A DNA stretch of 64,000 bases from Amorphoplanes friuliensis DSM 7358. Lineage in GTDB: Bacteria; Actinomycetota; Actinomycetes; Mycobacteriales; Micromonosporaceae. The stretch lies in the NCBI RefSeq assembly GCF_000494755.1, contig NC_022657.1:2332001-2396000 (forward strand), read 5' to 3'. Of this stretch, positions 24,859 to 36,326 are shown piece after piece. Each line of letters opens with the position of its first letter. Position 1 is the first letter of the stretch. The notes under the pieces were generated by a model, which saw only the letters and a list, made by a program, of their open reading frames with translations, was not told the DNA's origin and did not search any database. The position numbers and the translations under genes were made by a program.

Positions 24859-25104
24859 TCACTGGAGGTAGCCCTCCACCTCGCTGACGCTGTGCGCCTG
24901 CTCGGTGTCCGGGTTCTTGCCCTGCTCGCGGGCGGCCCGGCGCCGGCGCAGGAGGTCCCAGCACTGGTCCAGGGCCTCTTCGAGCTCCTTGAGGCGGGCG
25001 TGCTCCTCGTCCGAGCTGATCTTGCCCTGGCCCAGGTCCTGGCGCAGCTTGTGTTCTTCGTCGACCAGGCCGTTGATCCGGCTCAGCACAGTCTTGTCAT
25101 CCAT
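24859..25104 (-). CDS. DUF2630 family protein
   Basis: An 81-residue, very charged helical protein: SRINGLVDEEHKLRQDLGQG, LKELEEALDQCWDLLRRRRA and the C-terminal SVSEVEGYLQ. The DQCWDLLRRRRA and EVEGYL words are diagnostic of DUF2630, a family of small actinobacterial proteins of unknown function that may form a coiled-coil hairpin. ATG 25104 was chosen over an upstream frame start because MDDKTVLSRIN is the usual family start. Confidence 0.9.
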   Translation of the reverse strand: MDDKTVLSRINGLVDEEHKLRQDLGQGKISSDEEHARLKELEEALDQCWDLLRRRRAAREQGKNPDTEQAHSVSEVEGYLQ

Positions 25105-25231
25105 GACCCAAAGCCTTGCACATGTCACTCACCTGCGTTCATACGCCCGTCATGAGCCTGCAACGGGCGGTGAGGTCGCGGCGCGCACGCTGTGGAGCGC
25201 AGAACGGGGTATCGACGGAGGAGCTTCCGGC

Positions 25232-26245
25232 ATGGCATATCAGGCGGAGTACATCTGGATCGACGGCACCAAGCCTTCGCCCTTGCTGCGGAACAAGACG
25301 CGCATCGTGGCCGACGGCAAGGAACCCGAGATCTGGGGATTCGACGGCTCGAGCACCAACCAGGCGCCGGGGGAGAACTCCGACTGTGTGCTGCGCCCGG
25401 TCTACACCTGCCCGGACCCGCTGCGGGGCGGTGACAACATCCTCGTGCTCTGTGACGTGGAGCTGACCGACTTCACCCCGCACCCGACCAACACCCGGGC
25501 GGCCTGCGTGGCCGCCGCGGAGAAGTACGCCGACCAGGAGCCGATGTTCGGCATCGAGCAGGAGTACACGTTCTTCCAGAACGGGCGCCCGCTCGGCTGG
25601 CCGGAGAACGGCTTCCCGGCGCCGCAGGGCCCGTACTACTGCGGTGTCGGCGGCGAGAAGATGGTGGGCCGCGACATCATCGAGGCCCACACTGCTGCCT
25701 GCCTCAAGGCCGGTCTGTCCATCGAGGGCACGAACGCCGAGGTCATGATGGGTCAGTGGGAGTTCCAGATCGGAGTGCTGCCGGCGCCGATGATCGGTGA
25801 CCAGATGTGGGTGGCCCGCTGGCTGCTGCACCGCATCGCCGAGGACTTCGACGTCGTCGTCTCGTTCGACGCCAAGCCGATGCCGGGCGACTGGAACGGC
25901 GCCGGCGCCCACACGAACTTCTCCACCAAGGCGACGATGGCCGGTTACGACGCGATCGTCACCGCCTGCGAGGCGCTGGGCCGCAACGCCCTGGCACACG
26001 TGGAGAACTACGGCGCGGGCATCAAGGACCGGCTGACCGGCGCCCACGAGACCGCCGCGTGGGACAGCTTCAGCTGGGGCGCCTCGGACCGCGGTGCGTC
26101 CGTACGGATCCCGTGGGCCGTCGAGAAGGCGAAGAAGGGCTGGCTGGAGGATCGCCGGCCGAACGCCAACATGGACCCGTACGTGGTCACCGGAATGATC
26201 ATCGAGACGTGCTGCGGTGCGCTCGCCGAGGAAGCGTCGGCCTGA
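25232..26245 (+). CDS. glnII: Glutamine synthetase type II
   Basis: A 337-residue eukaryote-like glutamine synthetase, which makes glutamine from glutamate, ammonia and ATP. It begins QAEYIWIDGTKPSPLLRNKT, has the GFDGSSTNQAPGENSD loop, the metal-binding FGIEQEYTFF, and NGAGAHTNFSTKATM, which carries the ATP-contact His. RRPNANMDPYVVTGMI is the C-terminal Glu/Arg region. Length is typical for GSII. GGAGGAG lies 8 nt before ATG 25232. The global nitrogen regulator GlnR is encoded 0.5 kb downstream on the other strand; Streptomyces glnII is a known GlnR target. I see only weak half-matches to a GlnR box upstream. Confidence 0.95.
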   Translation: MAYQAEYIWIDGTKPSPLLRNKTRIVADGKEPEIWGFDGSSTNQAPGENSDCVLRPVYTCPDPLRGGDNILVLCDVELTDFTPHPTNTRAACVAAAEKYADQEPMFGIEQEYTFFQNGRPLGWPENGFPAPQGPYYCGVGGEKMVGRDIIEAHTAACLKAGLSIEGTNAEVMMGQWEFQIGVLPAPMIGDQMWVARWLLHRIAEDFDVVVSFDAKPMPGDWNGAGAHTNFSTKATMAGYDAIVTACEALGRNALAHVENYGAGIKDRLTGAHETAAWDSFSWGASDRGASVRIPWAVEKAKKGWLEDRRPNANMDPYVVTGMIIETCCGALAEEASA

Positions 26246-26270
26246 TCCACACTGCTGTCCGGCGCGGGGC

Positions 26271-26702
26271 TCAGAACCTCGCGCTGGACAGCGGGTCGGG
26301 CTCGTCGACCTGATCGTGCAGGACGCTGAGCACGATGTCGGCCAGGTCGAGGTCCATCACGGCGTTGCCGACGGCGTCGGTCGAGATGAACGTCGTGGTC
26401 ATGCCCTTGGCGCGCCAGGCCCGCTCGATCGCCGAGTGGGTGCCGCCGATGGCCTTCGCCGACCCGATCACCGCGATCAGGTCCTCCTGTGAAGCACTGC
26501 CGGGAGAGGCCTGCGCGACCTGCCGGATGTATTCCGTGCGCTTCTCGCCGTAGCCGCGCAGCAGCGCCACGACCTTCTCCCGGATGACGGCAGGGTCGTG
26601 GATCGCCTCGGCACGCGCGGCACTGAGCCTGTCCAGGACCGCGCGGGCCTCGGCGATGTCGGAGTCGAGGTCAGGGTTGAGCGTGAGAGTGAGTGTCAGC
26701 AT
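26271..26702 (-). CDS. Hypothetical protein between glnII and glnR
   Basis: A 143-residue protein that I do not recognise. It starts MLTLTLTLNPDLDSDIAEAR, continues with long charged helices (VLDRLSAARAEAIHD, VIREKVVALLRGYGEKRTEY) and ends with an alpha/beta part (LIAVIGSAKAIGGTHSAIER and TTFISTDAVGNAVMDLDLAD). No membrane segment or Cys is present. It is downstream of GlnR in the same direction but has its own A/T-rich upstream region, so may be separately transcribed. Codon use looks native. Confidence 0.7.
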   Translation of the reverse strand: MLTLTLTLNPDLDSDIAEARAVLDRLSAARAEAIHDPAVIREKVVALLRGYGEKRTEYIRQVAQASPGSASQEDLIAVIGSAKAIGGTHSAIERAWRAKGMTTTFISTDAVGNAVMDLDLADIVLSVLHDQVDEPDPLSSARF

Positions 26703-26720
26703 CTCTCATTGATAGCGCGT

Positions 26721-26754
26721 ATCTATAAAGACCACAAGTAGAGTGCTTATAGAT
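26721..26754. promoter_or_regulatory. A/T-rich inverted repeat upstream of the hypothetical gene
   Basis: ATCTATAA (26721-26728) and TTATAGAT (26747-26754) are 8-bp inverted arms around 18 bp; the right arm includes the GlnR stop codon. The area is an A/T-rich island in a very G+C-rich region and is the likely promoter or operator of the gene at 26271-26702. Confidence 0.4.
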
Positions 26755-27490
26755 CTACCGCGACTCGCGGAGCGATCGGGTCCCACTCACTGGCCAGGAC
26801 TCGGGGGCTCTGCTGCGGGGGCAGCACCAGCTTGTAACCGACCTGGCGCACGGTGCCGATCATCGACTCGTACTCGCTGCCGAGCTTGGCGCGCAGCCGG
26901 CGCACGTGCACGTCGACGGTGCGGTGCCCGCCGAAGTAGTCGAAGCCCCAGACCTCGCGCAGCAACTGGTCGCGGCTGAAGACCCGGCCCGGGTGCTGGG
27001 CCAGGAACTTCAACAGCTCGAACTCCTTGTACGTGAGATCGAGCGTGCGTCCCTTGAGTCGCGCCGAGTAGGTGTGCGGGTCGATGCTGAGCTCACCCGC
27101 GGTGACCATGCCGCTGGAGACACCACCGGCGGCACCGGAGACCCGGGCCGTCGTCAGCCGCAGCCGCGCCTCGACCTCGGCCGGTCCCGCGCTGGTCAGG
27201 AGCACGTCGTCCAGTCCCCAGTCGGCGGCCATGGCGACCAGCCCGGCCTCCTCGACCACGGCCAGCAGCGGCACACGCAGCCCGGTCGTGCGCAGCAGAC
27301 GGGACAGATCACGGGCTTCGAGCAGGTCACGCCGCGCGTCCACGAGCACCACATCGGGATCGGCGCCGGACACGAGGGCCTGTACGTCGTAGGTGCCGAC
27401 CCGCAGCGAGTGCCGCAGCAGATCGAGCGCCGGTAGGGCTCGATCCTCCGCAGCGGCGCCGGGTCGGGTGGCCAGCAGCAGGATCTCCAT
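26747..27490 (-). CDS. glnR: Nitrogen regulator GlnR (OmpR-type orphan response regulator)
   Basis: A 247-residue OmpR/PhoB-type regulator closely resembling Streptomyces GlnR. The receiver-like half has [20 protein letters not shown], and [10 protein letters not shown], and [12 protein letters not shown], all as in GlnR; it keeps the Asp but not a full phosphorylation pocket. The winged-helix half has [38 protein letters not shown] and [16 protein letters not shown]. GlnR governs nitrogen assimilation genes such as glnA, glnII and amtB. No sensor kinase is adjacent, as expected. It lies 0.5 kb from glnII, convergent across the hypothetical gene. Confidence 0.92.
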   Translation of the reverse strand: MEILLLATRPGAAAEDRALPALDLLRHSLRVGTYDVQALVSGADPDVVLVDARRDLLEARDLSRLLRTTGLRVPLLAVVEEAGLVAMAADWGLDDVLLTSAGPAEVEARLRLTTARVSGAAGGVSSGMVTAGELSIDPHTYSARLKGRTLDLTYKEFELLKFLAQHPGRVFSRDQLLREVWGFDYFGGHRTVDVHVRRLRAKLGSEYESMIGTVRQVGYKLVLPPQQSPRVLASEWDPIAPRVAVDL

Positions 27491-27549
27491 GGCCACAGGG
27501 TGCAACACCCATGTTTCCAAATGCGTTCTTGCAGCTCACGGGTGTGGCG

Positions 27550-27591
27550 AAAAGCACGATGCCCCGCCGCCCGGGTGGGCGGCGGGGCATC
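27550..27591 (-). terminator. Strong terminator after the aconitase gene
   Basis: GATGCCCCGCCGCCC (27558-27572) and GGGCGGCGGGGCATC (27577-27591) form a perfect 15-bp stem with a 4-nt loop. On the minus strand it comes 18 bp after the acnA stop and is followed by GTGCTTTTCG, giving a short T-run. Confidence 0.88.
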
Positions 27592-27609
27592 GGTGACGCG
27601 TACGCGGGA

Positions 27610-30384
<2,775 letters not shown>

Positions 30385-30456
30385 GTCATCTCCTTCACAC
30401 CCAGCGACCGTGAGTAGTCCTCAGCAGTCTGTCGCACCGGTGACGGGCTCCCGCCG

Positions 30457-30475
30457 GTTAGGTTGACCTAACTCA
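30457..30475. promoter_or_regulatory. DtxR/IdeR-like iron box in the acnA promoter
   Basis: GTTAGGT (30457-30463) and ACCTAAC (30466-30472) are perfect 7-bp arms. Reading from 30458, the sequence matches 13 of 19 positions of the iron box TTAGGTTAG-S-CTAACCTAA. It lies about 75 bp upstream of acnA. An iron-dependent regulator binding there would fit control of an iron-sulfur enzyme. The divergent NTF2-like gene is also near. Confidence 0.55.
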
Positions 30476-30492
30476 GGGTTCACGTCTTCCGT

Positions 30493-30511
30493 AAACCGTA
30501 CGTCCGTCTTG
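30493..30511. promoter_or_regulatory. Putative AcnR site in the acnA promoter
   Basis: AAACCGTACGTCCGTCTTG agrees at 16 of 19 positions with the palindromic site upstream of the AcnR-like gene at 22951-22969. It is about 110 bp upstream of the aconitase start and about 20 bp beyond the iron box. Confidence 0.5.
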
Positions 30512-30518
30512 TTATGGC

Positions 30519-30962
30519 GTGCAACCCGGGTCCGAGGTTTGGACACCCCGTCCCACGGGAATCACGCTGCGCGTGAAGGCACCCACGGACCTGGAGCACC
30601 TCACCGATTTTTTCGACCGGTACGGATCCGCGCTGACCAGGGGTGACATCGCAGCCGTGGCCGGGTGCTACGCGTTGCCGGGCATGGTGGTCGCGGACAC
30701 GTACAGCTTCACGTTCACCTCGCCGGCCGCGGTGGCGCTGTCGTTCCTCGGTGCCGCACCGGCGTACAAGGAGCAGCAGATCGTCGCGGCGCACGCCCAG
30801 CTGCGCGATGTGCAGCGGCTCAGCACCGCCCTGGCCATGGTCGCCGTCGAGTGGGAGTACCTCGACAGCTTCGGCAACGCCGTACCGGGGGAGTGTTATC
30901 GCTATCTGATCCGGTCAGGCGCTGACGGTCCCCGGATCACGACGGTGATCGCGACGCACTGA
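30519..30962 (+). CDS. NTF2-like domain protein
   Basis: A 147-residue protein (about 129 residues if the GTG at 30573 is used). It has the NTF2-type pattern of a first helix with Asp/Gly turn (FFDRYGSALTRGDIAAVAGC), YALPGMVVADTYSFTFTSPA, and C-terminal strands (ALAMVAVEWEYLDSFGNAVP and CYRYLIRSG). No specific function can be given. It is divergent from acnA and 31 bp upstream of the pullulanase gene in the same direction. Confidence 0.7.
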   Translation: MQPGSEVWTPRPTGITLRVKAPTDLEHLTDFFDRYGSALTRGDIAAVAGCYALPGMVVADTYSFTFTSPAAVALSFLGAAPAYKEQQIVAAHAQLRDVQRLSTALAMVAVEWEYLDSFGNAVPGECYRYLIRSGADGPRITTVIATH

Positions 30963-30993
30963 AACTGACGTACCCCGGTGCCATCATGTCCTG

Positions 30994-33900
30994 GTGACGA
31001 CGATCGAGATCGACTCGCCTGAGGTATCGACCGCGCTGAGCAGGCCGTCCTGGCTGGTCGTGCACTATCGCCGCGAGGACGAGGGTTACGGCGACTGGTC
31101 GCTGCACGCCTGGGGTGACATCGCGCCGGGCGCGATCACCGGCTTCCCCGGTGGCCACCCGTTCGCGGGTGAGGACGCCTACGGCCGCTTCGCCTGGGTG
31201 CGTCTGGCCGATGTGTCCCGCGAGGTCGGTTTTCTCGTGGTCGACCACACCGGGGCCAAGGACGTGGCGCAGGACCGGCTCCTCGACCCCGCGGTCACGC
31301 CCGAGATCTGGCTGCGGCCGGGTGATCCGGAGGTCTATCCCAGCGCCGCGGCGGCGGGCTTCACCGAGGAGCTCCCGGGCGGCGACGACGTCGCGGTCAT
31401 TCACTACCGGCGCGCCGACGGCGACTACGCCGGCTGGGGGCTGCACGCCTGGGAGGGCACGCCGAAAAAGCCCGTCTGGAGCATCCCGCTCGCTCCCGTC
31501 ACGTTCGACGCGTTCGGTGCGGTGTTCCGCGTCCCGGTGCGCCCCGACGCCGCCGGCCTGCGTTTTGTCGTGCACCAGGGTGACCACAAGGACCTGCCCG
31601 ACGACCAGCGGCTCGACCTGACGCGCAGCCGGGAGGTCTGGATGCTCGCGGGCACCGCCGCGCCGGTGCTGCCCGACCTCCGCTCGCTGGGACCCGAGCT
31701 CGACCCGGCCCGCGCCCTCGCCGTTTTCCTCGACCGCACGACCGTCGCCCTGCCGCCGCAGCTCGCCGAGCTGGCGTCCGCGTTCGCCCTGGTCGCCGCG
31801 CCGACCGGCGGGCTGCGCCGCGACGGTGACGAGCTGACCGGCGAGAGCACAACACTGCCGCTGACACCCCGGCCCGGCGGGCTGTTCCAGGCCCAGAGCC
31901 GTCACTTCCCGCACCTGCGTTCCTACCGCGCCTTCGCCGTGCCCGAGCTCGGCGACGCCGCCCTCGGTCATCTGCTGCGCGGCCAGCTGCTGGCGGTCGG
32001 CCGCGACCTCTCCGGCCGGGTCACGGTCGTGACCGCGCTGCAGCTCCCCGGGGTCCTCGACGACCTGTACGCCGATGCCGCCGACGCCGAGCTCGGTGTG
32101 GTGCTGGACGAGGAGAAGCCCACGATCTCCGTCTGGGCGCCGACCGCCCGCACGGTGTCACTGGAGCTGTCCCGCACCCCCGGTGACGACGAGCCCAAGA
32201 TCCTCGAGATGGACCGCGACAACCTGACCGGCATCTGGTCGATCGCGGGCAAACGCAAATGGCTCGGGCGTTACTACCGGTACCGCGTCGAGGTGTGGCA
32301 CCCGGCGGCGCAGGCGGTCGTGACCAGCAGCGTCACCGACCCCTACTCGCTGTCGCTGTCGGCCGGCTCCACCCACAGCCAGCTCGTCGACCTGTCCGAC
32401 CCCGAGCTGATGCCACCCGGCTGGGAGAGCCTGGTCAAGCCGCCGGCGGTGGCACCGGCGCGCATGCAGATCACCGAGCTGCACGTCCGGGACTTCTCCA
32501 TCGCCGACACCACGGTCCCGGCGGCCGAGCGCGGCACGTTCCTGGCCTTCACCCACACCGAGTCCGCGGGCATGCGGCACCTGCGGATGCTCGCCGACGC
32601 GGGCCTGACCCACGCGCACCTGCTGCCGGCGTTCGACTTCGCCTCGGTGCCCGACCGCCGCGCCGATCAGGCCGTCCCGAAGTGCGACCTGGCCGCGCTG
32701 CCACCGGACTCTCCCGAGCAGCAGCGTGCGGTCATGGCCGTCGCCGACGAGGACGGCTTCAACTGGGGTTACGACCCTCTGCACTACACGACGCCCGAGG
32801 GCAGCTTCGCGGTCGAGCCAGCCGGCAGCTCCCGCATCCTGGAGTTCCGCCGCATGGTCGCCGCGCTCAACGAGGCCGGTCTGCGCGTGGTCATGGACGT
32901 CGTCTACAACCACACGATGGCCGACGGGCTGGCGCCGTTCAGCGTGCTCGACCGCGTCGTCCCCGGCTATTACCACCGGCTCCTCGACGACGGCACGGTC
33001 GCCGAGTCGACCTGCTGCTCCAACACCGCACCCGAGCACATGATGATGGGCCGGCTCGTCGTCGACTCGATCGTCACCTGGGCCCGCGACTACAAGGTCG
33101 ACGGCTTCCGCTTCGACCTGATGGGCCACCACCCCCGGGCCAACATCCTCGAGACCCGGGTCACCCTCGACCACCTCGACCCCGGCATCTACCTGTACGG
33201 CGAGGGTTGGAACTTCGGCGAGATCGCGTACGACTCCCGCTTTGTCCAGGCCACGCAGGTCAACATGGCGGGCACGGGTGTCGGCACGTTCAACGACCGG
33301 CTGCGCGACGCGGTCCGCGGCGGCGGCTCGTTCGGCGACGACCCGTCGGAGCAGGGCTTCGCCACCGGGCTCGGCGCGCGGACGCCGCTGTCCGTCCACG
33401 ACCGCATCAAGGTCGGTCTGTCGGGCGGCCTCGCGACCTACCGCTTCGTGACCCACACCGGTGCCGAGCACAGTGGCTCCCAGATCGACTACAACGGCTC
33501 ACCCAGCGGATATGCGGCCTCGCCGGGGGAGAGTGTCACCTACGTCGACGCCCACGACAACGAGATCCTCTACGACGCGATGGCCTTCAAACTGCCGCCG
33601 TCGCTGCCGATGGCCGACCGCGTCCGCATGCAGGTGCTGGCCCTGTCGATCGTCGTCCTCGGCCAGGGCGTCGGCTTCGTCGCGCTCGGCACCGAACGCC
33701 TGCGCTCGAAGTCCCTCGACCGCAACTCCTACAACTCCGGCGACTGGTTCAACCAGCTCCGCTGGGACAGCACCCAGGGCAACGGTTTTGGCATCGGCCT
33801 GCCACCCGCACCGGACAACGAGGACAAGTGGTCGTGGGCCCGGCCCCTGCTCGCCGACCCGTCGCTGATCCCGTCGGCCGAGATGATCGACCTGACCGCG

Positions 33901-34266
33901 GCCCGCTACGCCGAGATGCTCCGGATCCGCCGCGCGTCGCCGGTCTTCGGTCTGCCCACCGCCGACGAGGTCCAGCGCCGCCTGACCTTCCCCCTCGGCG
34001 GCCCGTCCGAGTCCCCGGGCGTGATCGTGATGTGCCTCGACGGCTCGGGCCTGGACCACCGCTGGAGCACCCACGTGGTCGTCTTCAACGCCACCGAGGA
34101 GCCGACGGTCCAGTTCGTGCCGGAGCTGGCCGAGGTGCCGCTGCACCTGCACCCCGAGCTCGCCGCGTCCGCGGACACGCTGCTGCGCACGTCGACCGCC
34201 GAGGGGGGAACGCTCACGGTGCCGGCCCGTTCGGTCGCCGTTTTTGTCGCCGACCTCGCCGGGTGA
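30994..34266 (+). CDS. pulA: Pullulanase-type alpha-1,6-glucosidase
   Basis: A 1090-residue GH13 debranching enzyme that cuts alpha-1,6 links in pullulan, glycogen or limit dextrin. Two N-terminal starch-binding pullulanase-associated modules are repeats of each other (WLVVHYRREDEGYGDWSLHA and VAVIHYRRADGDYAGWGLHA). A CBM48-like module follows (ISVWAPTARTVSLEL). The catalytic barrel has VVMDVVYNHT (about 631), GFRFDLMGHH with the nucleophile Asp (about 706), YGEGWNFGE with the acid/base Glu (about 736) and YVDAHDNEI (about 850). No signal peptide is seen, so it looks cytoplasmic, unlike many pullulanases. GTG 30994 begins the frame. Confidence 0.93.
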   Translation: MTTIEIDSPEVSTALSRPSWLVVHYRREDEGYGDWSLHAWGDIAPGAITGFPGGHPFAGEDAYGRFAWVRLADVSREVGFLVVDHTGAKDVAQDRLLDPAVTPEIWLRPGDPEVYPSAAAAGFTEELPGGDDVAVIHYRRADGDYAGWGLHAWEGTPKKPVWSIPLAPVTFDAFGAVFRVPVRPDAAGLRFVVHQGDHKDLPDDQRLDLTRSREVWMLAGTAAPVLPDLRSLGPELDPARALAVFLDRTTVALPPQLAELASAFALVAAPTGGLRRDGDELTGESTTLPLTPRPGGLFQAQSRHFPHLRSYRAFAVPELGDAALGHLLRGQLLAVGRDLSGRVTVVTALQLPGVLDDLYADAADAELGVVLDEEKPTISVWAPTARTVSLELSRTPGDDEPKILEMDRDNLTGIWSIAGKRKWLGRYYRYRVEVWHPAAQAVVTSSVTDPYSLSLSAGSTHSQLVDLSDPELMPPGWESLVKPPAVAPARMQITELHVRDFSIADTTVPAAERGTFLAFTHTESAGMRHLRMLADAGLTHAHLLPAFDFASVPDRRADQAVPKCDLAALPPDSPEQQRAVMAVADEDGFNWGYDPLHYTTPEGSFAVEPAGSSRILEFRRMVAALNEAGLRVVMDVVYNHTMADGLAPFSVLDRVVPGYYHRLLDDGTVAESTCCSNTAPEHMMMGRLVVDSIVTWARDYKVDGFRFDLMGHHPRANILETRVTLDHLDPGIYLYGEGWNFGEIAYDSRFVQATQVNMAGTGVGTFNDRLRDAVRGGGSFGDDPSEQGFATGLGARTPLSVHDRIKVGLSGGLATYRFVTHTGAEHSGSQIDYNGSPSGYAASPGESVTYVDAHDNEILYDAMAFKLPPSLPMADRVRMQVLALSIVVLGQGVGFVALGTERLRSKSLDRNSYNSGDWFNQLRWDSTQGNGFGIGLPPAPDNEDKWSWARPLLADPSLIPSAEMIDLTAARYAEMLRIRRASPVFGLPTADEVQRRLTFPLGGPSESPGVIVMCLDGSGLDHRWSTHVVVFNATEEPTVQFVPELAEVPLHLHPELAASADTLLRTSTAEGGTLTVPARSVAVFVADLAG

Positions 34267-34353
34267 CCCACCGGCCGGACGGCGTTGCCCGGGTCTGGAA
34301 GCATGGGCGCGGTTCGCCGAGTGGCGGGCTTCGGGGAGCGTCGGAGGTTCATC

Positions 34354-34806
34354 GTGCGGTTCGTCAGGGCTCTGGGCGCGGTTGTGCTCGTGGCGGGGCT
34401 GGCCGCCTGCACCGGCGACGACAAGCCCGCCGCACCGGGGGCGTCGGCTGCGGCTCCGGCCGGGTCGGCTCCGGTGTGGAAGGAGCCGGTGAACTACGCG
34501 TACGTGGTGGACCGCCGGTGTGACGACAAGCCGTCGGAGGGGATCTACCGGGTCACGGTGCAGGGGCAGAAGGTCGCCGGCATCGAGCGGATCGACGGCA
34601 AGACCGCCTCGGGCCAGGAGGAGATCGAACTGCCGACCCTCGGCGGGCTGCTCGACCTGGCTCAGACGGCCGCGGACGACGGCGGCGAGATGACCACCAA
34701 GGTCGACCCGGCCGACGGGCACCCGCTCGCCGTGACCTTCGACGTCTCGGAGGGCGCGGGCGAGGCGTCCTGTTTTGTCATCACCGAATATGCGGTGCAG
34801 AACTGA
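34354..34806 (+). CDS. DUF6174-like lipoprotein
   Basis: A 150-residue lipoprotein. The signal peptide RFVRALGAVVLVAGLAAC ends in a lipobox with Cys at about residue 19, followed by a linker of Ala, Pro and Gly. The mature domain (NYAYVVDRRCDDKPSEGIYR, VTVQGQKVAGIERIDG and the later DPADGHPLAVTFDVSEG) resembles DUF6174, of unknown role. GTG 34354 was chosen because GGAGG is 7 nt upstream and it gives a correct signal peptide. Two mature Cys might form a disulfide. The end overlaps the convergent TetR gene by 26 bp. Confidence 0.8.
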   Translation: MRFVRALGAVVLVAGLAACTGDDKPAAPGASAAAPAGSAPVWKEPVNYAYVVDRRCDDKPSEGIYRVTVQGQKVAGIERIDGKTASGQEEIELPTLGGLLDLAQTAADDGGEMTTKVDPADGHPLAVTFDVSEGAGEASCFVITEYAVQN

Positions 34807-35353
34807 TCGTCGCCAGCACACCCGGCGCTGTCAGCTGCTGGCACATCTCGGCCAGCTCGGCCGGCCCGTACGGGAAATCCTGCCGCACCCACCACAGCAG
34901 CGTGCTGAGCAGCGCACCCGAGTAGTACTCGGCCGCGACCTCGACCGGCAGGCTCGTCCCGGCCACGCACAGGTGCTCGTGCAGCAGGTCGAACACCAGG
35001 CGTTGCAGGCGGTGGGTGAAGGCGTTGCCGCCCTGCCGGCCGCAGACCGCCCGATAGACCCGCTGATTCCGGTACGCGTGCTCGAAGATCATCAGCAGGG
35101 GCCGGGTGTTGCTGCCCCGCACGTGACCGTCGGCCATCGCGTCGAGCTCCCGGCGCAGACCGTCGCGCAGATCGTCGAAACACGTCATGAACAACGCGTC
35201 CTTGTCACGGAAGTGCGTGTAGAACGTGGACCGCCCGACGTCGGCGCGATCGAGGACGTCCTGCACGGTGAGGCGCTCGTAACCGCGTTCCTCGATCAGC
35301 GAGAGGAGCGCCTCCTGCAGCGTGCGGCGGGTGCGGCGTACGCGTCGGTCCAT
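34781..35353 (-). CDS. TetR/AcrR family regulator
   Basis: A 190-residue TetR regulator. The HTH is ERLTVQDVLDRADVGRSTFYTHF, preceded by RRTRRTLQEALLSLIEERGY. The C-terminal ligand domain belongs to the TetR_C_33 type (EYYSGALLSTLLWWVRQ). ATG 35353 has GGGAG 8 nt upstream. No clear target is next to it, except perhaps the divergent methyltransferase at 35484. Confidence 0.9.
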   Translation of the reverse strand: MDRRVRRTRRTLQEALLSLIEERGYERLTVQDVLDRADVGRSTFYTHFRDKDALFMTCFDDLRDGLRRELDAMADGHVRGSNTRPLLMIFEHAYRNQRVYRAVCGRQGGNAFTHRLQRLVFDLLHEHLCVAGTSLPVEVAAEYYSGALLSTLLWWVRQDFPYGPAELAEMCQQLTAPGVLATISSAPHIR

Positions 35354-35483
35354 GCTCGGCTCCCGGACAATCGCGGGCTTCTGTGCGGTGCCGGACCATC
35401 GGCCGTTGTTGGTCGTTGACCCGCCTCCCCGCCCCGGAACCATACTCGAACATCGTGTTCGGCAATGAACAAGGAGTTCGGTG

Positions 35484-36026
35484 ATGAAGTTTGCCCAAGC
35501 CGACCGTTACGACCAGCACAGCCACCGCAGGCTGACCCGCCTGCGCAGCCGCATCCTCGACGACATCGCCGCGGCGGACCTCGCGCCCGGCAGTCGCGTT
35601 CTGGATGTGGGCACCGGCCCGGGGCGGCTGCCACTGGCGATCGCCGCGACATTCCCGGACCTGCGCGTCGACGGGGTCGACCTGGCCCCGGAGATGATTT
35701 CTCTCGCGCGCCGGCTGGCCGCGGACACTTCCGTGACCTTCACGGTCGGCGACGTGGCCCGCCTGCCGTTTCCCGATGAGACGTTCGACCTGATCGTGTC
35801 GTCACTCAGCCAGCACCACTGGGCCGACGTTGACGGCGGGATCCGCGACCTGCACCGCGTGCTCCGCCCGGGCGGCCGACTGTGGATCTACGACGTGCGC
35901 TGGGGCCTGTTCCGCGCCACGGCGGCGGCGCGCTCATCGTTCCCGCCGGAATCCGTGACCCGGGTGCCGGTCCGCCCGATCCGCCTGCCGATCAACTTCA
36001 TGGCCCGCCTGAGCGCCCGCGCTTGA
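35484..36026 (+). CDS. Class I SAM-dependent methyltransferase
   Basis: A 180-residue methyltransferase. The SAM-binding motif is VLDVGTGPGRLPLAIAATFP, followed by VDGVDLAPEMI, the acidic strand motif, then GDVARLPFPDETFDLIVSSL and HRVLRPGGRLWIYD. It is of the ubiE/Methyltransf_11 type but ends soon after the core fold, so lacks a C-terminal extension. The substrate is unknown. AAGGAG lies 7 nt before ATG 35484. A divergent TetR gene is 130 bp away. Confidence 0.9.
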   Translation: MKFAQADRYDQHSHRRLTRLRSRILDDIAAADLAPGSRVLDVGTGPGRLPLAIAATFPDLRVDGVDLAPEMISLARRLAADTSVTFTVGDVARLPFPDETFDLIVSSLSQHHWADVDGGIRDLHRVLRPGGRLWIYDVRWGLFRATAAARSSFPPESVTRVPVRPIRLPINFMARLSARA

Positions 36027-36326
36027 CCGTCCCCCGGCCACGTGGGCTCGGGCTTGCTCATCCGCCGCGGGACCGGCCCGGCGCAGGCGGTTGGCCGATG
36101 CGTCGAGATCCCTTTTGCGGTCGCCGTGTGCGGTGTCGGCCATCGCCCGGGCCTGGGCGAAGGCCTCACCGGGGTCCTGGCGGCCCTCTCGCCCGCCGCC
36201 CGTCCCGGTCCGGCGTGGTGGTCCGCCGCCGCGGTTGCCCGTTCTGGCTTGGGGGGTCCGCGGGTCCCGGCCGATTGCCTCAGTCTCGGTAGATCGTTGA
36301 GGTGCCGCCGGTGATCCGCGGCGCTC
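36027..36326. other. 300-bp convergent gap, no certain gene
   Basis: On the minus strand there is an open frame without a start codon that includes EAFAQARAMADTAHGDRKRD, which reads like a real helical protein. It has an upstream low-complexity Gly/Arg part, no start, and no ribosome site, so it could be a gene remnant or chance. No hairpin or repeat is obvious. Confidence 0.3.

Noticed and set aside
25105..25231. GlnR boxes upstream of glnII
   Set aside because: Only partial matches (GTCAC-n6-GCGTT and GTCAT-n6-GCAAC) with the wrong spacing between the pairs; too weak to call as a site.
35934..36300. Minus-strand frame with protein-like sequence between the methyltransferase and TetR genes
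   Set aside because: No start codon at the beginning of the frame, low-complexity upstream part and overlap with the methyltransferase end; could be a remnant but not supportable.
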